The position numbers were made by a program, and so were the translations under genes. From Jannaschia sp. Os4 (GTDB lineage Bacteria > Pseudomonadota > Alphaproteobacteria > Rhodobacterales > Rhodobacteraceae), in NCBI RefSeq assembly GCF_016820245.1, contig NZ_JAFCAR010000005.1, positions 310,001-374,000 on the forward strand: DNA of 64,000 nucleotides. The letters run 5' to 3'. Below, piece after piece: positions 9,518 to 17,571 of this stretch. The notes beneath the pieces are model-generated. The model was not told the DNA's origin and did not search any database. It saw only the letters and a program-made list of their open reading frames with translations. The number at the start of each line of letters is the position of its first letter. Position 1 is the first letter of the stretch.

Positions 9518-9862
9518 GCGTCGGGGGGTGCCGCGCGGGCCTTCGGGGACGTGACGGCGGAACCCGGGGAGGCATGCCGGGATTAGGGAAACGTGGTACC
9601 GGCCGGGGCCTACGGACTTCCCGGAAGGTCCACTCGGGGGCGCACGACGGGACTGGTGCCCTGTCGGAGCGCCCCCTTCCTCTCGAAATCGCGACGCACC
9701 CCTGGGCATCCCTCGGTGAAAAGGCTTCCATGCAGGGCGAACGCAGTCGGCGGATTCGCGTTCGCCGCGAGCGGCTTAGGGAAAGCCCGGCGAAACCCGC
9801 AACCACGCCCTGCCGGGGAGGTCGGATGTCATCGCATGTCCCGGATCGGTAGGGCCGGTCCC
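9518..9862. other. Non-coding stretch with several strong stems
   Basis: About 345 nt without a credible gene on either strand. It holds a long hairpin at 9636-9676 (outer stem GGGGGCGC/GCGCCCCC, inner GAC-GGG / CCC-GTC) followed by TTCCTCT, and a second hairpin at 9736-9766 (GGCGAACGC/GCGTTCGCC, 13-nt loop). Weaker stems are CCCGG/CCGGG near 9570-9590 and GGACTTCC/GGAAGGTCC near 9613-9630. It ends at the lipoprotein gene start. A small RNA or structured leader is possible; no known RNA family is recognised. Confidence 0.35.
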
Positions 9863-10251
9863 ATGACGATACTACCAGATTCGCCACCCTCCTATCCATC
9901 GCCGCGCTCGGCCTCGGCGGCTGCGCCACGATCACGCGCGGCAGCGACGACGTACTCCAGTTCCAGACCACCCCCTCGGGGGCGTCCGTCCAGACCAGCA
10001 ACGGCTACTCGTGCGCGTCGACGCCCTGTGCGCTCAAGATGCCGCGGCGGTCGGACCTCGTGGCCACGATCTCGCGGCGCGGATGCCGGACCGCGCAGGT
10101 GAACGTGACCCATCACACCGCGAATGCCGGCGCGGCCGGCGTGGCGGGCAACGTGCTCGTCGGGGGCGTGATCGGCCTCGCGGTCGACGCGAGCACGGGC
10201 GCGTCCCAGGACCTCGTGCCGAACCCGGTCGTGGTGGACCTCGACTGCTGA
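9863..10251 (+). pseudogene. Small lipoprotein gene with an apparent 1-nt frameshift at its start
   Basis: The reading frame ending at 10251 codes upstream for TRFATLLSIAALGLGGC, a lipoprotein signal with Cys at 9922-9924, then ATITRGSDDVLQFQTTPSGASV, a conserved Cys pair and NVTHHTANAGAAGVAGNVLVGG. It matches a known ~125-aa family of bacterial lipoproteins with a PEGA-like segment. No ATG, GTG or TTG lies in this frame before the lipobox; the only good ATG (9863) is one base out of frame, and one added base between 9863 and 9871 would restore it. Without that, only a fragment starting at an ATG at 10039 could be made, with no signal peptide. Either a sequencing error or a recent mutation explains this. 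It is convergent with infC. Confidence 0.65.
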
Positions 10252-10259
10252 AACGGGAA

Positions 10260-10279
10260 GGGGCGCCCGAAGGCGCCCC
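10260..10279. terminator. Bidirectional terminator between the lipoprotein gene and infC
   Basis: GGGGCGCC (10260-10267), loop CGAA, GGCGCCCC (10272-10279): a perfect 8-bp stem with a tetraloop, placed between two convergent genes. Confidence 0.75.
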
Positions 10280-10301
10280 GGACCCGGTCTTTCGGCGGCG
10301 A

Positions 10302-10847
10302 TCAGCGCTGGATCGGGCCGATCATCATGACCATCTGGCGGCCTTCCATCTTGGGGAAGTTCTCCACCTTGCCGATCTCCTTGGTGTCCTCGGCCACCCG
10401 CTCGAGAAGCTCGCGCCCGAGGTTCTGGTGCGCCATCTCGCGGCCCCGGAAGCGCAGGGTGACCTTCACCTTGTCGCCCGCCTCGAGGAAGCGCGTCACG
10501 TTCCGCATCTTGACGTCGTAGTCGTGCGTGTCGGTGTTGGGGCGGAACTTCACCTCCTTCACCTCGATCGTCTTCTGCTTCTTGCGGGCCTCGGCCTCGC
10601 GCTTCTGCTGCTCGTACTTGAACTTGCCCAGATCCATGATCTTGGCGACGGGCGGGTTCGCGTTCGGGCTAATCTCGACGAGGTCCAGCTCGACCTCCGC
10701 GGCGAGGTCCATGGCCTTCGAGGGGGACATGACCCCGAGGTTCTCGCCCTCGGCGCCGATCAGGCGGACCTCGATGGCGCGGATCTTGTCGTTGGCGCGG
10801 GGGCCGGTGTCGCGCACGGGGGGCGCGTTGTGGGGTCGGCGGGCTAT
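10302..10847 (-). CDS. infC: Translation initiation factor IF-3
   Basis: A 181-aa IF-3, which binds the 30S subunit, keeps 50S away and checks start codon pairing. The N domain begins near [19 protein letters not shown], with the family block [45 protein letters not shown]; a Lys-rich linker follows, and the C domain has [17 protein letters not shown]. The start is set here at an ATA codon (10847-10845), 8 nt downstream of AGGAG (10860-10856). No ATG or GTG fits: the next Met upstream gives a long low-quality extension. IF-3 genes typically use AUU, AUC or AUA for autoregulation, because IF-3 rejects non-canonical starts. It ends 23 nt from a bidirectional terminator. Confidence 0.95.
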   Translation of the reverse strand: MARRPHNAPPVRDTGPRANDKIRAIEVRLIGAEGENLGVMSPSKAMDLAAEVELDLVEISPNANPPVAKIMDLGKFKYEQQKREAEARKKQKTIEVKEVKFRPNTDTHDYDVKMRNVTRFLEAGDKVKVTLRFRGREMAHQNLGRELLERVAEDTKEIGKVENFPKMEGRQMVMMIGPIQR

Positions 10848-10860
10848 GGCGTTCGCTCCT
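10845..10860 (-). promoter_or_regulatory. infC ribosome binding site with AUA start codon
   Basis: On the minus strand, AGGAG is followed by CGAACGCC and then ATA-GCC-CGC-CGA, the codons for the usual IF-3 N-terminus ([10 protein letters not shown]). The rare start codon is the expected target of IF-3 feedback control of its own translation. Confidence 0.6.
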
Positions 10861-11029
10861 GCGGTGTTTGAGGGGGGCAAGGTAGCTGCACCCTCCGCCC
10901 GGTTCAAGGCGCGCGGAGGCTCGCCGGTTCGTCGCCCGTCCGGCGTGGCACGGGAACCCTTGCGGGGGGGGAGGGATTTCCCCAAGGACCCCACCCGAGG
11001 CCGCCGCACCGGCCCTGAAGGAGAATCGA

Positions 11030-12073
11030 ATGTCCCGCACGCTCATCCTCGTCCTGACGATCGTCGTCGTCGCCGTCCTCGCATGGGTCGTCATCGACCG
11101 GCTCGGCGATGCCGACAACATCGCGGACGCCCCGGTCGAGACGCCCGTCACCACCACCGACGAGGGCGCCGTCGCCGTCGTCGAGGCCGAGGAGCCCGCC
11201 AGCAACGTCGACGAGGCGCTCGACGCCGCCGAGGTGGAGGTCGAGGCCGCCACCGACGAGGCCGTCGTCGTCACCGAGGAGGCCGGCGACACGCTGGTCG
11301 AGACCGTCGAGGGCGCCGCCGAGGAGACGGGCCTCGCGCTGCAGGAGGGCGCCGAGGCGACCGGCGACGCCATCGAGGGCGCCTCGACCGCCGTCGGCGA
11401 GGCGGCCGAGGACGCGGCCGAGGGCACCGCCGCGCTGGCGGAGGACGCCGGCGAGGCCGTCGCGGACGGCGTCGAGGCCGTCGAGGAGACCGCCGAGGAG
11501 GGGGCCGCCGCGACGAGCGCCGCGCTGCAGGACGCCGAGGAGGCCGCCGATGCGGCCGTGGCGGACGGGGCCGCCGCCGTCAGCGACGCGGCGAACGACG
11601 CGGCCGAGGCCGCCGATTCCCTAATCCAAGAGGCGACCGGGGCGACCGAGGAGGCCGTGAACGACGGGGCCGACGTGGTGGAGATCACCACCGACGCCGC
11701 CGAGGACGCCGCCGCCGACGTCTCCGAGGGGGCCGAGGCCGCCGTCGAGGGCGCGGGCGAAGGCGGGGCCGTGGACGCCACCGAGGAGGGCGTGACGACC
11801 ACCACCGAGACCGTCGCCATCCAGCCCGTCGAGGGCGACGCCGAGGGCGCGGTCATCGTCGACGGGGACGCCTCCGCCGAGCCGCTGCCTCTCGCCGATC
11901 TGCTGACGCCGGAGACCTTCGACGCGGACGCCGTGCTCGTCTACGTCGACGAGAGCGACCTGGGCGCCCTCGCCAAGACCACCCTGCGGGGCGCGATCGA
12001 GCAGGCGCGCGACAACCCGGAGCTGGTCGACACCGCCATCACGGCGATCCGCGCCCGCCTCGTCGGGGAGTGA
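11030..12073 (+). CDS. Membrane-anchored acidic Ala/Glu-rich protein
   Basis: A 347-aa protein that I do not recognise at family level. It starts with one hydrophobic helix (about residues 5-22, after MSRT), consistent with an inner-membrane anchor. About 230 residues follow that are almost only Ala, Glu, Asp, Val, Gly and Thr (EGAAEE, DAAEDAA type repeats), likely extended or weakly helical and strongly negative. A compact C-terminal region (last ~65 residues, [29 protein letters not shown]...) looks folded. The start follows AAGGAGAATCG. Its composition resembles the linker of the OmpA protein at 1478-3490. A TTCG-looped terminator follows. A periplasmic spacer or scaffold role is only a guess. 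Confidence 0.75.
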   Translation: MSRTLILVLTIVVVAVLAWVVIDRLGDADNIADAPVETPVTTTDEGAVAVVEAEEPASNVDEALDAAEVEVEAATDEAVVVTEEAGDTLVETVEGAAEETGLALQEGAEATGDAIEGASTAVGEAAEDAAEGTAALAEDAGEAVADGVEAVEETAEEGAAATSAALQDAEEAADAAVADGAAAVSDAANDAAEAADSLIQEATGATEEAVNDGADVVEITTDAAEDAAADVSEGAEAAVEGAGEGGAVDATEEGVTTTTETVAIQPVEGDAEGAVIVDGDASAEPLPLADLLTPETFDADAVLVYVDESDLGALAKTTLRGAIEQARDNPELVDTAITAIRARLVGE

Positions 12074-12108
12074 TCCGCGCGCCCTGCCGGGCGCCACGCA
12101 TCGACATG

Positions 12109-12134
12109 ACGGGCCGTCCTTCGGGGCGGCCCGT
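12109..12134 (+). terminator. Strong terminator with TTCG tetraloop
   Basis: ACGGGCCGTCC (12109-12119) pairs with GGGCGGCCCGT (12124-12134) around a TTCG loop: 11 bp with one G-T pair, followed shortly by GTTT. Confidence 0.75.
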
Positions 12135-12196
12135 CCGCGTTTGCAGAGGACCGCGGTCGCGGGGCAGGGTGACGCGGCACCAACCCGGAGGCGGCG

Positions 12197-12886
12197 ATGA
12201 TCGAGGAACCCAAGACCCTGCGCGTGGCGCGCGCCCTGAGGCGGCCCACGGCCGCGCAGGTGGCCGCCTTCGACGGGCTGCCCGCCGCCGTGGTGCTGGA
12301 CGCGATGCACGGGGCGGGGGCGCTGTCCGCGGCCATCGCGCCGCTTCCGGGGCAGGCGGTCCGCGTCTGCGGTCCGGCCCTCGTCGCGGGGAACCAGCCC
12401 GGCGACGTGCTGGCGACCTTGGCCGCGCTGGAGCGGGTCGAGCCGGGCGACGTGCTGATGGTCGCGGTGGACGGCTACGCGGGGGCGGCCGCCGCCGGGG
12501 ACCGCGTGGCCGGCATGGCGAGGAACGGGGGCGCGGCGGCGTTGGTGACGGACGGGCCGCTGCGCGACCTCGACGGGCTGCGGACGGTCGGGCTTCCCGC
12601 GTGGTGCGCGGGGCTGACCCCCGCCTCGCCGGTGGGTCGGGGGCCGGGGACCGTGGGCCTCCCCGTGGACATGGGTGGCGCGCGCGTGGCGCAGGGGGAC
12701 GTGGTGGTCGCGGACGTGGACGGCGTGGTCGTCGTGCCGTTCGAGCGCCTCGACGCCGTGGCCGAGGCGGCGCGGCGGGTGATGGCCGCGGAGGCGGCGC
12801 TCGACGCAGAGGTGGAGGCCGGGCGGCGCGACGTGGGCCTCTTGGCGGAGCACGACGCGCGGGGCGACGTGGAGTGGGTGGGCTGA
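12197..12886 (+). CDS. RraA family protein (4-hydroxy-4-methyl-2-oxoglutarate aldolase-like)
   Basis: A 229-aa member of the RraA / HMG-aldolase family (often mislabelled demethylmenaquinone methyltransferase). Seen are the N-terminal VLDAMHGAGALSAAI segment, PGDVLMVAVDGYAGAAAAGD, the glycine-rich MARNGGAAALVTDGPLRDLDGL containing the Arg-Asp pair used for metal and substrate binding, and the C-terminal VDMGGARVAQGDVVVADVDGVV. Family members are divalent-metal aldolases or decarboxylases acting on 2-oxo acids; RNase E inhibition applies only to some. It lies tail-to-tail with the ABC transporter operon, so a role in degrading the imported compound is possible but not shown. Confidence 0.85.
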   Translation: MIEEPKTLRVARALRRPTAAQVAAFDGLPAAVVLDAMHGAGALSAAIAPLPGQAVRVCGPALVAGNQPGDVLATLAALERVEPGDVLMVAVDGYAGAAAAGDRVAGMARNGGAAALVTDGPLRDLDGLRTVGLPAWCAGLTPASPVGRGPGTVGLPVDMGGARVAQGDVVVADVDGVVVVPFERLDAVAEAARRVMAAEAALDAEVEAGRRDVGLLAEHDARGDVEWVG

Positions 12887-12892
12887 AGCACC

Positions 12893-12914
12893 GGAGGCCC
12901 CGCGTGGGGCCTCC
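12893..12914. terminator. Bidirectional terminator between the RraA gene and the ABC operon
   Basis: GGAGGCCCC (12893-12901), loop GCGT, GGGGCCTCC (12906-12914): a perfect 9-bp stem between two convergent units. Confidence 0.8.
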
Positions 12915-12921
12915 CGGACGG

Positions 12922-13803
12922 TCAGCCCTTCACCGCTCCCGCCGTCAGGCCGGACACGATCTGGCGCTGGAACACCATCACCAGCAGAAAGAGCGGCACC
13001 GTCGCAGAGACCACCGACGACACGGCGAGCATGATCTCCCCGTCCACCTGCGTCGAGCCGAGGAAGGACGCGATCTTGGGCACCATCGTCAGGTTCTCCT
13101 CGCGCAGCAGGAGCGCCGTGACCGCGAAGTCGTTGTACGCCAGCAGGAAGCTGAACAGCCCGGTGGTGATCACGCCGGGCCACATCACGGGCACGATCAC
13201 CCGACGAAACGCCTCGAACCGGGTGCAGCCGTCGACCATCGCGCTCTCGTCGAGGTCCTTGGGGATGTTCAGGAAGAAGCTGTGCAGCATCCACAGCGTG
13301 AAGGGCTGGTTGATCGCGACGAGCACGATCACGGTGGTCGGGATCGAGCCCCAGATGCCCCACTGGAAGAAGGGCAGCAGGTAGCCCGAGACCAGCGTGA
13401 TGTGCGGCATGGCGCGGAAGATCAGCGCGACGATGAGGATCCAGAAGGCGTAGCGGTAGCCCGAGCGGGCGAGCGCGTATCCCCCCAGCGTGCCGAACGT
13501 CAGCGAGATGACCACCACGGAGCCTGTCACGATCAGCGTGTTGAGGGCGTTGCGCCAGAACTCCTCGCGGAGCCACGCGGCCTCGTAGGCCTGCCCGGTG
13601 AAGGGCGAGCCGGTCTGCGCCTCCGTGAAGCGGCCGGTCAGCGCGTTCTGCCATCCGCGCAGGGAGAAGAAGTCCAGCTCGACCTTGAACGAGCCCCAGA
13701 GCGTCCAGACGAAGGGGAAGGCTGCTGCGAGGATCCAGATCGCGAGGAAGCCCCACAGCACCGCCGTGGCGAGGGGGGAGCGGGCGGAGGCCTTGGATGC
13801 CAT
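12922..13803 (-). CDS. ABC transporter permease, MalG type
   Basis: A 293-aa inner-membrane permease of the carbohydrate uptake CUT1 type. Six hydrophobic segments are visible, starting with VLWGFLAIWILAAAFPFVWTL. The cytoplasmic EAA loop reads DLDESAMVDGCTRFEAFRRVIVP and would dock to an ATPase. The C-terminus (QRQIVSGLTAGAVKG) is that of MalG-like proteins. It is third in a minus-strand operon, 13 nt after the MalF-type permease. No ATPase gene is adjacent, so the transporter must use one encoded elsewhere. Substrate is unknown; sugars or polyols are typical of the family. Confidence 0.92.
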   Translation of the reverse strand: MASKASARSPLATAVLWGFLAIWILAAAFPFVWTLWGSFKVELDFFSLRGWQNALTGRFTEAQTGSPFTGQAYEAAWLREEFWRNALNTLIVTGSVVVISLTFGTLGGYALARSGYRYAFWILIVALIFRAMPHITLVSGYLLPFFQWGIWGSIPTTVIVLVAINQPFTLWMLHSFFLNIPKDLDESAMVDGCTRFEAFRRVIVPVMWPGVITTGLFSFLLAYNDFAVTALLLREENLTMVPKIASFLGSTQVDGEIMLAVSSVVSATVPLFLLVMVFQRQIVSGLTAGAVKG

Positions 13804-13816
13804 GACGTGTCCCCTC

Positions 13817-14854
13817 TCAGTGGGCGTTGCGGGAGGTGAAGTCGCGCCACGTGCGCCAGATCACCGGCGACAGCAGCACCGCCACCCCGATGATCGTCAG
13901 CATCGACGTCGCCGCCGCCGAGCCGAACAGCGCCGTCTCGGTGCCCCGAAGGTCGTTCAGGATCGCGTAGGAGAGCGAGATCGCGTTCGCCTCCGCCGAG
14001 AAGGAGACGATCGGCTCCAGCACCCGGAAGTTGTCCATCAGCTGGATGAGCGCGATGAAGGTCGTCAGCGGCGCGAGGTGCGGGATGATGACGTAGCGGA
14101 TCCGCTCCCACCGCGAGGCGCCGTCGATGACGGCCGATTCCAGCGTGTCTTCGGGCACGGTCTGCAGGCCCGCGTAGTAGACCACGAAGGCGAAGGGGAT
14201 CGACGACCAGACGCCGTAGACGATCAGCATGACCCACGTCAGGACCGGCGACGCCTTGAGCGACAGGCCCGGATCGCCCGTCAGGTAGATCAGCGCCGAG
14301 CCGAGGATGCCCCGGCTGTCGAGCATCCAGTAGAGGACGAGCCCCCCGATCAGGGGCGTGATCATCATCGGCAGGATCGAGAGGAAGATCGTCGGCCCCT
14401 TGAGCAGCTTCGGCAGCGTGTTGAGCGCGAGCGCGACGCACAGCCCGATGACGATGCAGAAGGGCGTGACGACGAAGGTGTAGGTCAGGGTGAAGGCCAA
14501 GGCCTTGTAGAAGCGCAGGTTCATCAGCCGGGACAGGAAGTCCCCGATCCCGTCCGACGCGGCCCATGCCGCGCCCACGCTGTCGAAGGCGAGGTGGTTG
14601 CGGCCCGCGTAGATGTCGCCGCCGACGAAGCGCCCGAGCGGCCGCTCCTCGCGCAGCTCGCGCATCGCCTCCTGGTCGATGGACGTCGTCTCGGTGCAGC
14701 CGGCGAAGGGCACGCAGTTCTCGACGACCTTCAGCACCTGCTCGTGCTCGGCATGCATCGACTGGATCAGCACCGAGACGATCGGCAGCGCGATGAACAG
14801 GACCATCGCGGCCAGCGACGGCGCGATGAAGCGCAGGAAGGCGCCGTGCTTCAT
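13817..14854 (-). CDS. ABC transporter permease, MalF type
   Basis: A 345-aa permease. A first membrane helix (LAAMVLFIALPIVSVLIQSM) is followed by a periplasmic loop of about 100 residues, then five more helices. The EAA loop reads EDTLESAVIDGASRWERIRYVIIP. It pairs with the MalG-type permease to form the translocation pore. It follows the solute-binding protein gene after a 99-nt gap that holds a hairpin, and precedes the second permease by 13 nt. Confidence 0.92.
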   Translation of the reverse strand: MKHGAFLRFIAPSLAAMVLFIALPIVSVLIQSMHAEHEQVLKVVENCVPFAGCTETTSIDQEAMRELREERPLGRFVGGDIYAGRNHLAFDSVGAAWAASDGIGDFLSRLMNLRFYKALAFTLTYTFVVTPFCIVIGLCVALALNTLPKLLKGPTIFLSILPMMITPLIGGLVLYWMLDSRGILGSALIYLTGDPGLSLKASPVLTWVMLIVYGVWSSIPFAFVVYYAGLQTVPEDTLESAVIDGASRWERIRYVIIPHLAPLTTFIALIQLMDNFRVLEPIVSFSAEANAISLSYAILNDLRGTETALFGSAAATSMLTIIGVAVLLSPVIWRTWRDFTSRNAH

Positions 14855-14890
14855 AGGTGGTCTCCCCGTGCGCCCGCCGCAGAACGCAAC

Positions 14891-14914
14891 GGGGCGGACC
14901 CGAAGGCCCGCCCC
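14891..14914 (-). terminator. Intercistronic hairpin after the binding-protein gene
   Basis: GGGGCGG pairs with CCGCCCC over a 10-nt loop, just downstream of the solute-binding protein gene and before the permeases. Such hairpins commonly lower permease expression relative to the binding protein. Confidence 0.55.
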
Positions 14915-14953
14915 GCCACTCCACCCCCCCGGAGGAGAGGCGTCAAGCTTCGA

Positions 14954-16192
14954 TCACTGGAGGAAGCCGAGTTCCGTGGCCGCGGCGCGGTAGGCCGCTT
15001 CGGCATCCTGCAGCGCGGTCATCGCGTCCTCGGACCCCTGCAGGAAGTCCACCAGCTCGGCGCCCAAGGCGTTGTGCATCGCGCCCATGTAGGGGAGCAT
15101 CGGGTAGGGCGCGGTGCCGCCCGTCGCCGTCTCGGACACGCCCACGGCGACCGGGGTCGGCTCGTAGCCGGGGATCAGCCACACGGCCTTGTCCTCGTTG
15201 CCTTCCAGCACGGCCGGCTGCACGCCGTTGACCATCGCGATGAAGGACGCCTCGGCGTCCTCGTCCGAGATGTTGGCCGCGATGGTGAACCCATCCCACC
15301 AGAGCGTCGAGGCGGGCGACGAGCCGCCGCCGACGGTCGGCGCGCCGGCGAGCACGGTGGCCGCCGCGATCTCCTCGCCCGATTCCTCCAGCACGTTGGC
15401 CGCGCGCGAGCCCCACATCTGGGCGATGGCGACCTCGCCGGCCGACCACAGCGCCTGCGTCGCGTTGGAGTCGTAGGTCAGGTAGTCGGGGCCGGACAGC
15501 TCGGCGATCTGCTTGAGCGTCTCGAGCGCCTGCACGCCGGTCTCGTTGGCGATGGCGGGTTCGGCCGAGCCGTCGGCGAAGAACGACCCGCCGTAGCCGA
15601 GGTACATGTTCACGAACTCCTCGGCGAGGTTCCACCCGGCGGCGGAGTTCATCGCGAGCGGGTTCTCCATGATGCCTTGGTCGCGCAACGCCTGTCCGGC
15701 CTCGATGACGCCCTCCCACGTGGTCGGCATCTCGGTGATGCCCGCCTGCTCCAGCAGGTCGGACCGCATGTAGAGGTGCTGGGCGTTGGCCATGAACGCG
15801 ATGGCCATCGTCTGGCCGTCGATCTTGATCATCTGGCCCGGGTCGATGTTCGCGCCGTGCTCCGCGATCAGGTCGTCGAGCGGGCGCACGAGGTCGGCCG
15901 TCAGAAGCGGCACGAGCGACGAGTTGGCGACCACGGCGACGGTGTACTCCGCCGGCTCGGCGGTCAGCGCCGGCACCTGGATGTCCTTGTGCTCGGTGGT
16001 CGCGTTGATCGTCGCCTCGGGCGCGCATTCCTGCGCGCGGGCCGACACGGCGGCGAGCGCGGGGAAGTCGTTCGACAGGATGGCGACGCGGCCCTCGACG
16101 GGGCAGCCCGCGACGAGGTGGCCATCGGCGAAGGCGGGCGCGGCGACGGCCGCGAGGGCCGAGCCGAGCAGCAGGCGCTTGGTCACGTTCAT
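14954..16192 (-). CDS. ABC transporter extracellular solute-binding protein
   Basis: A 412-aa periplasmic binding protein (family 1, sugar type). The start at 16192 gives MNVTKRLLLGSALAAVAAPAFA, a clean signal peptide cleaved at AFA-DG. Typical segments are LNSAAGWNLAEEFVN-like hinge regions, MWGSRAANVLEE, and the C-terminal TALQDAEAAYRAAATELGFL helix. It delivers its ligand to the two permeases downstream. The ligand cannot be read from sequence. Upstream lies an AT-rich palindrome (16278-16293) that may be its operator. Confidence 0.92.
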   Translation of the reverse strand: MNVTKRLLLGSALAAVAAPAFADGHLVAGCPVEGRVAILSNDFPALAAVSARAQECAPEATINATTEHKDIQVPALTAEPAEYTVAVVANSSLVPLLTADLVRPLDDLIAEHGANIDPGQMIKIDGQTMAIAFMANAQHLYMRSDLLEQAGITEMPTTWEGVIEAGQALRDQGIMENPLAMNSAAGWNLAEEFVNMYLGYGGSFFADGSAEPAIANETGVQALETLKQIAELSGPDYLTYDSNATQALWSAGEVAIAQMWGSRAANVLEESGEEIAAATVLAGAPTVGGGSSPASTLWWDGFTIAANISDEDAEASFIAMVNGVQPAVLEGNEDKAVWLIPGYEPTPVAVGVSETATGGTAPYPMLPYMGAMHNALGAELVDFLQGSEDAMTALQDAEAAYRAAATELGFLQ

Positions 16193-16277
16193 TTGGTTGT
16201 CTCTCCCTGTTTCGGGTCCGGCGCGATGGAAATCCCGCGCGCGGTCCGGGCGGCATAGAACGACAGGGGGGAGGGGA

Positions 16278-16293
16278 TTGCAATCGAATGCAA
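16278..16293. promoter_or_regulatory. Candidate operator upstream of the ABC operon
   Basis: TTGCA-ATCGAA-TGCAA is an interrupted palindrome with symmetric arms and a central TCGA, in an AT-rich patch 86 nt before the binding-protein start. The form fits LacI-family operators (central CG). No LacI-type regulator is in the window. Confidence 0.4.
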
Positions 16294-16326
16294 GCAGGCA
16301 CCCCCCGGCCGCGCCCGCGCGACCAA

Positions 16327-17118
16327 CTAGTTCCGCAGGATGGGAAACCAGTCCTCGCGAAGCCGTTGACCCGGGGTCATGCCGTGGCCGGGGAAGGACG
16401 GCGAGGTCGGGCCCGGACGCGCGGCGTAGCGGGCGTCCTCGCCGACGTAGCGCAGCGAGAAGGCGCGCCGCGTCCGGTCGCTGGAGTTGCCCCGCGCGCC
16501 GTGCAGCGTGCGGTAGTGGAAGGCCACCGCGTCGCCCGGCTCCATCGTCCATTCGAGCACGTCCATGTCCTCCGCGTCGGGGTCGGGGACGGGCGCGTAG
16601 GCGTCCGGGTCGGGATAGAAGTCGTCGCCCTTGAGCCACCGGGTCGGCAGGACGGGCCGGTCCCAGAGGTGCGATCCCCTCACGCAGCGCAGCGTCGCCT
16701 CCGCGACCGGGTCGAGCGGCACCCAGAGGCTGACCGTCTGGTCGCCGTCCACGAAGTAGTAGGGCCCGTCCTGATGCCACGGCGTCGGCTTGGAGGTCCC
16801 CGGCTCCTTCACGAGCACGTGGTCGTGGAACAGCTGCACCCGTCCGCCGCCCATCAGCGCGCCCACCGCCTCCACCACGCGCGGGTCGCGGGCCGCGGCC
16901 TCGAAGGCGGGGAAACGGGTCCAATTGCAGTAGTCGTCGAAGAACCGCCCCGTGTCCCCTTTGCCCACGTTCTCGGCGCCGTAGGGGCCGGGCGCCGCCA
17001 TGTTGTCGGCGACGGCGGCGCGGAGGGGCTCGACGTGATCCCTCAGGAGCCCGCGCAGGACGACCGCGCCGTCGCGCCGATAGGCCTCCGCCGCCCGCGC
17101 GAAGTCAGGCGCGGGCAT
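16327..17118 (-). CDS. Phytanoyl-CoA dioxygenase family protein
   Basis: A 263-aa Fe(II)/2-oxoglutarate-dependent oxygenase of the PhyH family. The iron ligands are HQD in WHQDGPYYFVDGDQ and the distal His in FHYRTLHGARGN; the 2-oxoglutarate-binding Arg is probably in DRTRRAFSLRY. PhyH relatives in bacteria hydroxylate very varied small molecules, so the substrate is open. It begins 14 nt inside the receiver gene upstream (stop and start overlap), so those two are co-transcribed; the ABC operon follows 135 nt downstream. Confidence 0.88.
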   Translation of the reverse strand: MPAPDFARAAEAYRRDGAVVLRGLLRDHVEPLRAAVADNMAAPGPYGAENVGKGDTGRFFDDYCNWTRFPAFEAAARDPRVVEAVGALMGGGRVQLFHDHVLVKEPGTSKPTPWHQDGPYYFVDGDQTVSLWVPLDPVAEATLRCVRGSHLWDRPVLPTRWLKGDDFYPDPDAYAPVPDPDAEDMDVLEWTMEPGDAVAFHYRTLHGARGNSSDRTRRAFSLRYVGEDARYAARPGPTSPSFPGHGMTPGQRLREDWFPILRN

Positions 17119-17482
17119 CCGCGACCGCGCGGATCAGCTGGTTCTCCAAGGCGGGCTTGGGCAGGGCGCGCGCGCTCGGGAAGTCGGAGAGCAGGTCGTT
17201 GACCCGCGCATGGCCCGAGTGGAACACGACGCGCACGCCGCGCCGGTCGAGCTCGCGGGCGAGGGGGAACACCTCCCCGTCGCCGAGCCGGACGTCGAGC
17301 AGGGCCACGTCGAAGGCCTCGTCGACCCGCGCGAGGCCGTCCTTGAGGCTGGCTGCGGTGGTCACCGCCGCGCCCGCGCCGGCGAAGATGGCTTCGAGGT
17401 CCATGAGGACGAGGATCTCGTCCTCCACCACGAGGACGCGCATCCCGTCGAGTTCGCCCGCCATACGTCCGTCCTTCGCCAT
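17105..17482 (-). CDS. Single-domain response regulator
   Basis: A 125-aa stand-alone receiver domain. The acidic pair is E20-D21 in VLVVEDEILVLMDLE; the phosphoacceptor is D63 in VALLDVRLGDGE. The conserved Lys is in ALPKPALENQL, and the switch position is His-Ser in VVFHSGHA. There is no output domain. The sequence is close to receivers that work with HWE/HisKA_2 kinases in alphaproteobacteria. Starts at Met7 or Met14 are also possible. It overlaps the PhyH gene by 14 nt, an unusual partner. No kinase is adjacent. Confidence 0.9.
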   Translation of the reverse strand: MAKDGRMAGELDGMRVLVVEDEILVLMDLEAIFAGAGAAVTTAASLKDGLARVDEAFDVALLDVRLGDGEVFPLARELDRRGVRVVFHSGHARVNDLLSDFPSARALPKPALENQLIRAVADARA

Positions 17483-17571
17483 AGGGGCGGATTTCGATCC
17501 CGCCCGGAGAGAGTCAAGGTCGCCCGCCTATCCTACGGAGGACCGGGGCGGAATCGCGGCGCCCGTGTCGA

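Noticed and set aside
9574-10102. Two overlapping plus-strand open frames in the non-coding region before the lipoprotein gene
   Set aside because: No Shine-Dalgarno, Arg/Pro-rich composition and conflict with the lipoprotein frame.
10528-13839. Open frames over 1,000 codons on the opposite strands (also 22492-26679, 19302-22919)
   Set aside because: They arise from GC-rich codon bias; they are Arg/Pro/Gly-rich and overlap well-supported genes.
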